From: Chitinophagaceae bacterium
Lineage (GTDB): Bacteria > Bacteroidota > Bacteroidia > Chitinophagales > Chitinophagaceae
Reading direction: 5' to 3'
Assembly (NCBI GenBank): GCA_026415715.1
Contig: JAOAGO010000008.1
Coordinates: 9,895-73,894 of the forward strand
Length of the DNA stretch: 64,000 nucleotides
In this document: positions 63,171 through 64,000 of the stretch, piece by piece
How positions within the stretch are numbered: position 1 is the stretch's first letter
Layout of the letters: every line of letters begins with the position of its first letter
The notes under the pieces: generated by a model
What the model was told of the DNA's origin: nothing
What the model saw: only the letters and a program-made list of their open reading frames with translations
Database searches by the model: none
Made by a program: the position numbers and the translations under genes

Positions 63171-64000
63171 TTATAATGAAATCAGCTGAAAATTCGGGTC
63201 ATAATGTTGAATAATATCCTGCATTCGTTTTGCATTTGTATCTGTAATAAAAACCTGTCCCTGATATTCTTTACAGGCAATTGTCAGTAAATTGTGTATT
63301 TTATGTTCATCCAACTTTTCAAAAATATCATCAAAAAGTAAGACAGGAGAGATTCCTTTTTTTCGGCTCAGCCATTCAAACTCGCCCAGTTTCAAAGCAA
63401 ATAAAAGGCTTTTTCGCTGACCTTGTGAAGCTCTGTTTTTAAAAGGTTTACCGTTAACTGTAATAATCAGGTCGTCGCGGTGTATTCCTTCGGTAGTGCG
63501 TCCTGATTCTGTATCTTTTTTTAAATTTTGTTTTAATATTTCGTGCATATTACGGGTTTTCAGATCGCTGTAATATTCTATCTCAGGCGCTTCATCCGAT
63601 CCCATAATTTTTTTAAACAATTCTTTTACAGTTTCAATAAATGGTTCCATATAGGCACACCTTGTTTGGTAAAGGATTTGCGAAACACGAATCAACTGTT
63701 CATCCAAAGTATTCAGCAGCTCATGATGGCGGGGTGCATAACCTCGCATCGTAAAAAGCAAGGCATTTCGCTGTTCCAGATATTTTGTGTAGATAATTAT
63801 ATTCTTTAAATAACCGGGATCACTTTGTGCTATCAGTAAATCCATAAATTTTCTTCGTTCTTCACTCCCGCCTATAATTAATTTTACATCATCTGGAGCT
63901 ATGAATATACAGGGAAATTTTCCGATATGAGCAGAAAACTTATCGTACCGGATATCGTTTAAAAAAAATTCTTTTTTCCCGTTTTCTCTTAAAATACATA
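63171..64000 (-). CDS. recF: DNA replication and repair protein RecF (3' part; 5' end beyond the window)
   Basis: The minus-strand frame is open from the window edge to 63171, giving 276 residues. Identifying segments are the RecF motif FIAPDDVKLIIGGSEERRKF near the edge, YLKNIIIYTKYLEQRNALL, TTEGIHRDDLIITVNGKPF, the ABC signature ASQGQRKSLLFALKLGE, the Walker B LLFDDIFEKLDEHK and FITDTNAKRM. Walker A lies in the missing N-terminus. RecF loads RecA at gaps with RecO and RecR. The start cannot be given. Confidence 0.93.
   Translation of the reverse strand, partial: CILRENGKKEFFLNDIRYDKFSAHIGKFPCIFIAPDDVKLIIGGSEERRKFMDLLIAQSDPGYLKNIIIYTKYLEQRNALLFTMRGYAPRHHELLNTLDEQLIRVSQILYQTRCAYMEPFIETVKELFKKIMGSDEAPEIEYYSDLKTRNMHEILKQNLKKDTESGRTTEGIHRDDLIITVNGKPFKNRASQGQRKSLLFALKLGEFEWLSRKKGISPVLLFDDIFEKLDEHKIHNLLTIACKEYQGQVFITDTNAKRMQDIIQHYDPNFQLISL

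Noticed and set aside
1-64000. CRISPR arrays, insertion sequences, prophage or toxin-antitoxin modules
   Set aside because: No regularly spaced repeats, transposase, integrase, structural phage genes or typical toxin pairs were recognised on either strand.

Overview
The window reads as chromosomal DNA of a free-living member of the Bacteroidota, most likely near the Chitinophagales/Sphingobacteriales. The evidence is phylum-typical gene content: two TonB-dependent outer-membrane proteins, a protein with a type IX secretion C-terminal domain, DUF4270 and GSCFA proteins, bacillithiol synthesis, the half-length GT5 'starch synthase' next to DUF4270, and recF-DUF721. Several start regions also carry the Bacteroidota -7 promoter element TAnnTTTG, two of them with a -33 TTTG exactly 19 nt upstream. 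Gene density is high and no phage, insertion sequence or CRISPR array is visible. No species is claimed.

Layout. 1-5 kb: the end of an unknown gene, bshB1, then a probable operon of agmatinase-family ureohydrolase, small membrane protein, radical SAM protein and EamA transporter. 5-6 kb: a lipoprotein gene whose signal peptide is interrupted by an in-frame TAG. 6-10.2 kb: DUF2279 protein (minus), phospho-sugar mutase, a DUF559 endonuclease-like gene bracketed by GC-rich inverted repeats, and pcm. 10.6-14.2 kb (minus): TonB-type outer-membrane protein, DUF445 protein and tRNA-His. 14.4-22 kb: tail-specific protease, subtilase, ALDH7-type dehydrogenase and a TonB receptor. 22-26.5 kb (minus): ppk1-ppx polyphosphate pair and rfaE2 with a UPF0104 membrane protein.

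26.8-44.7 kb is mostly core housekeeping: GT5-DUF4270, metK, rlmB, HMG-CoA lyase, GSCFA, a sugar/aminoglycoside-type kinase, miaE, rpsO, pnp, prmA, glutaryl-CoA-dehydrogenase-like acyl-CoA dehydrogenase, aroK, DUF423, ftsK and lolA. A 16-bp stem-loop lies between rpsO and pnp.

44.8-50.4 kb is the most interesting block, a tightly packed operon kdnA-kdnB-kdsA-[transaldolase/CBS fusion]-kdsC-kdsB. It holds the steps from arabinose 5-phosphate to CMP-activated Kdo, plus the two enzymes that convert Kdo to 8-amino-Kdo. The slot where KdsD (SIS-domain arabinose-5-phosphate isomerase with a CBS pair) would be expected is filled by an FSA/transaldolase-like domain joined to a KdsD-like CBS pair, and the KdsC is long and divergent. 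This is the best candidate for an undescribed variant pathway.

50.6-64 kb: threonine-dehydrogenase-like SDR, GNAT acetyltransferase, NAD(P)HX repair enzyme, serine hydrolase, serA, membrane-anchored nitrilase-family protein, flavin amine oxidase, T9SS cargo protein, dnaK, DUF721 and the 3' part of recF. Family calls rest on motifs read by eye; no database search was possible.
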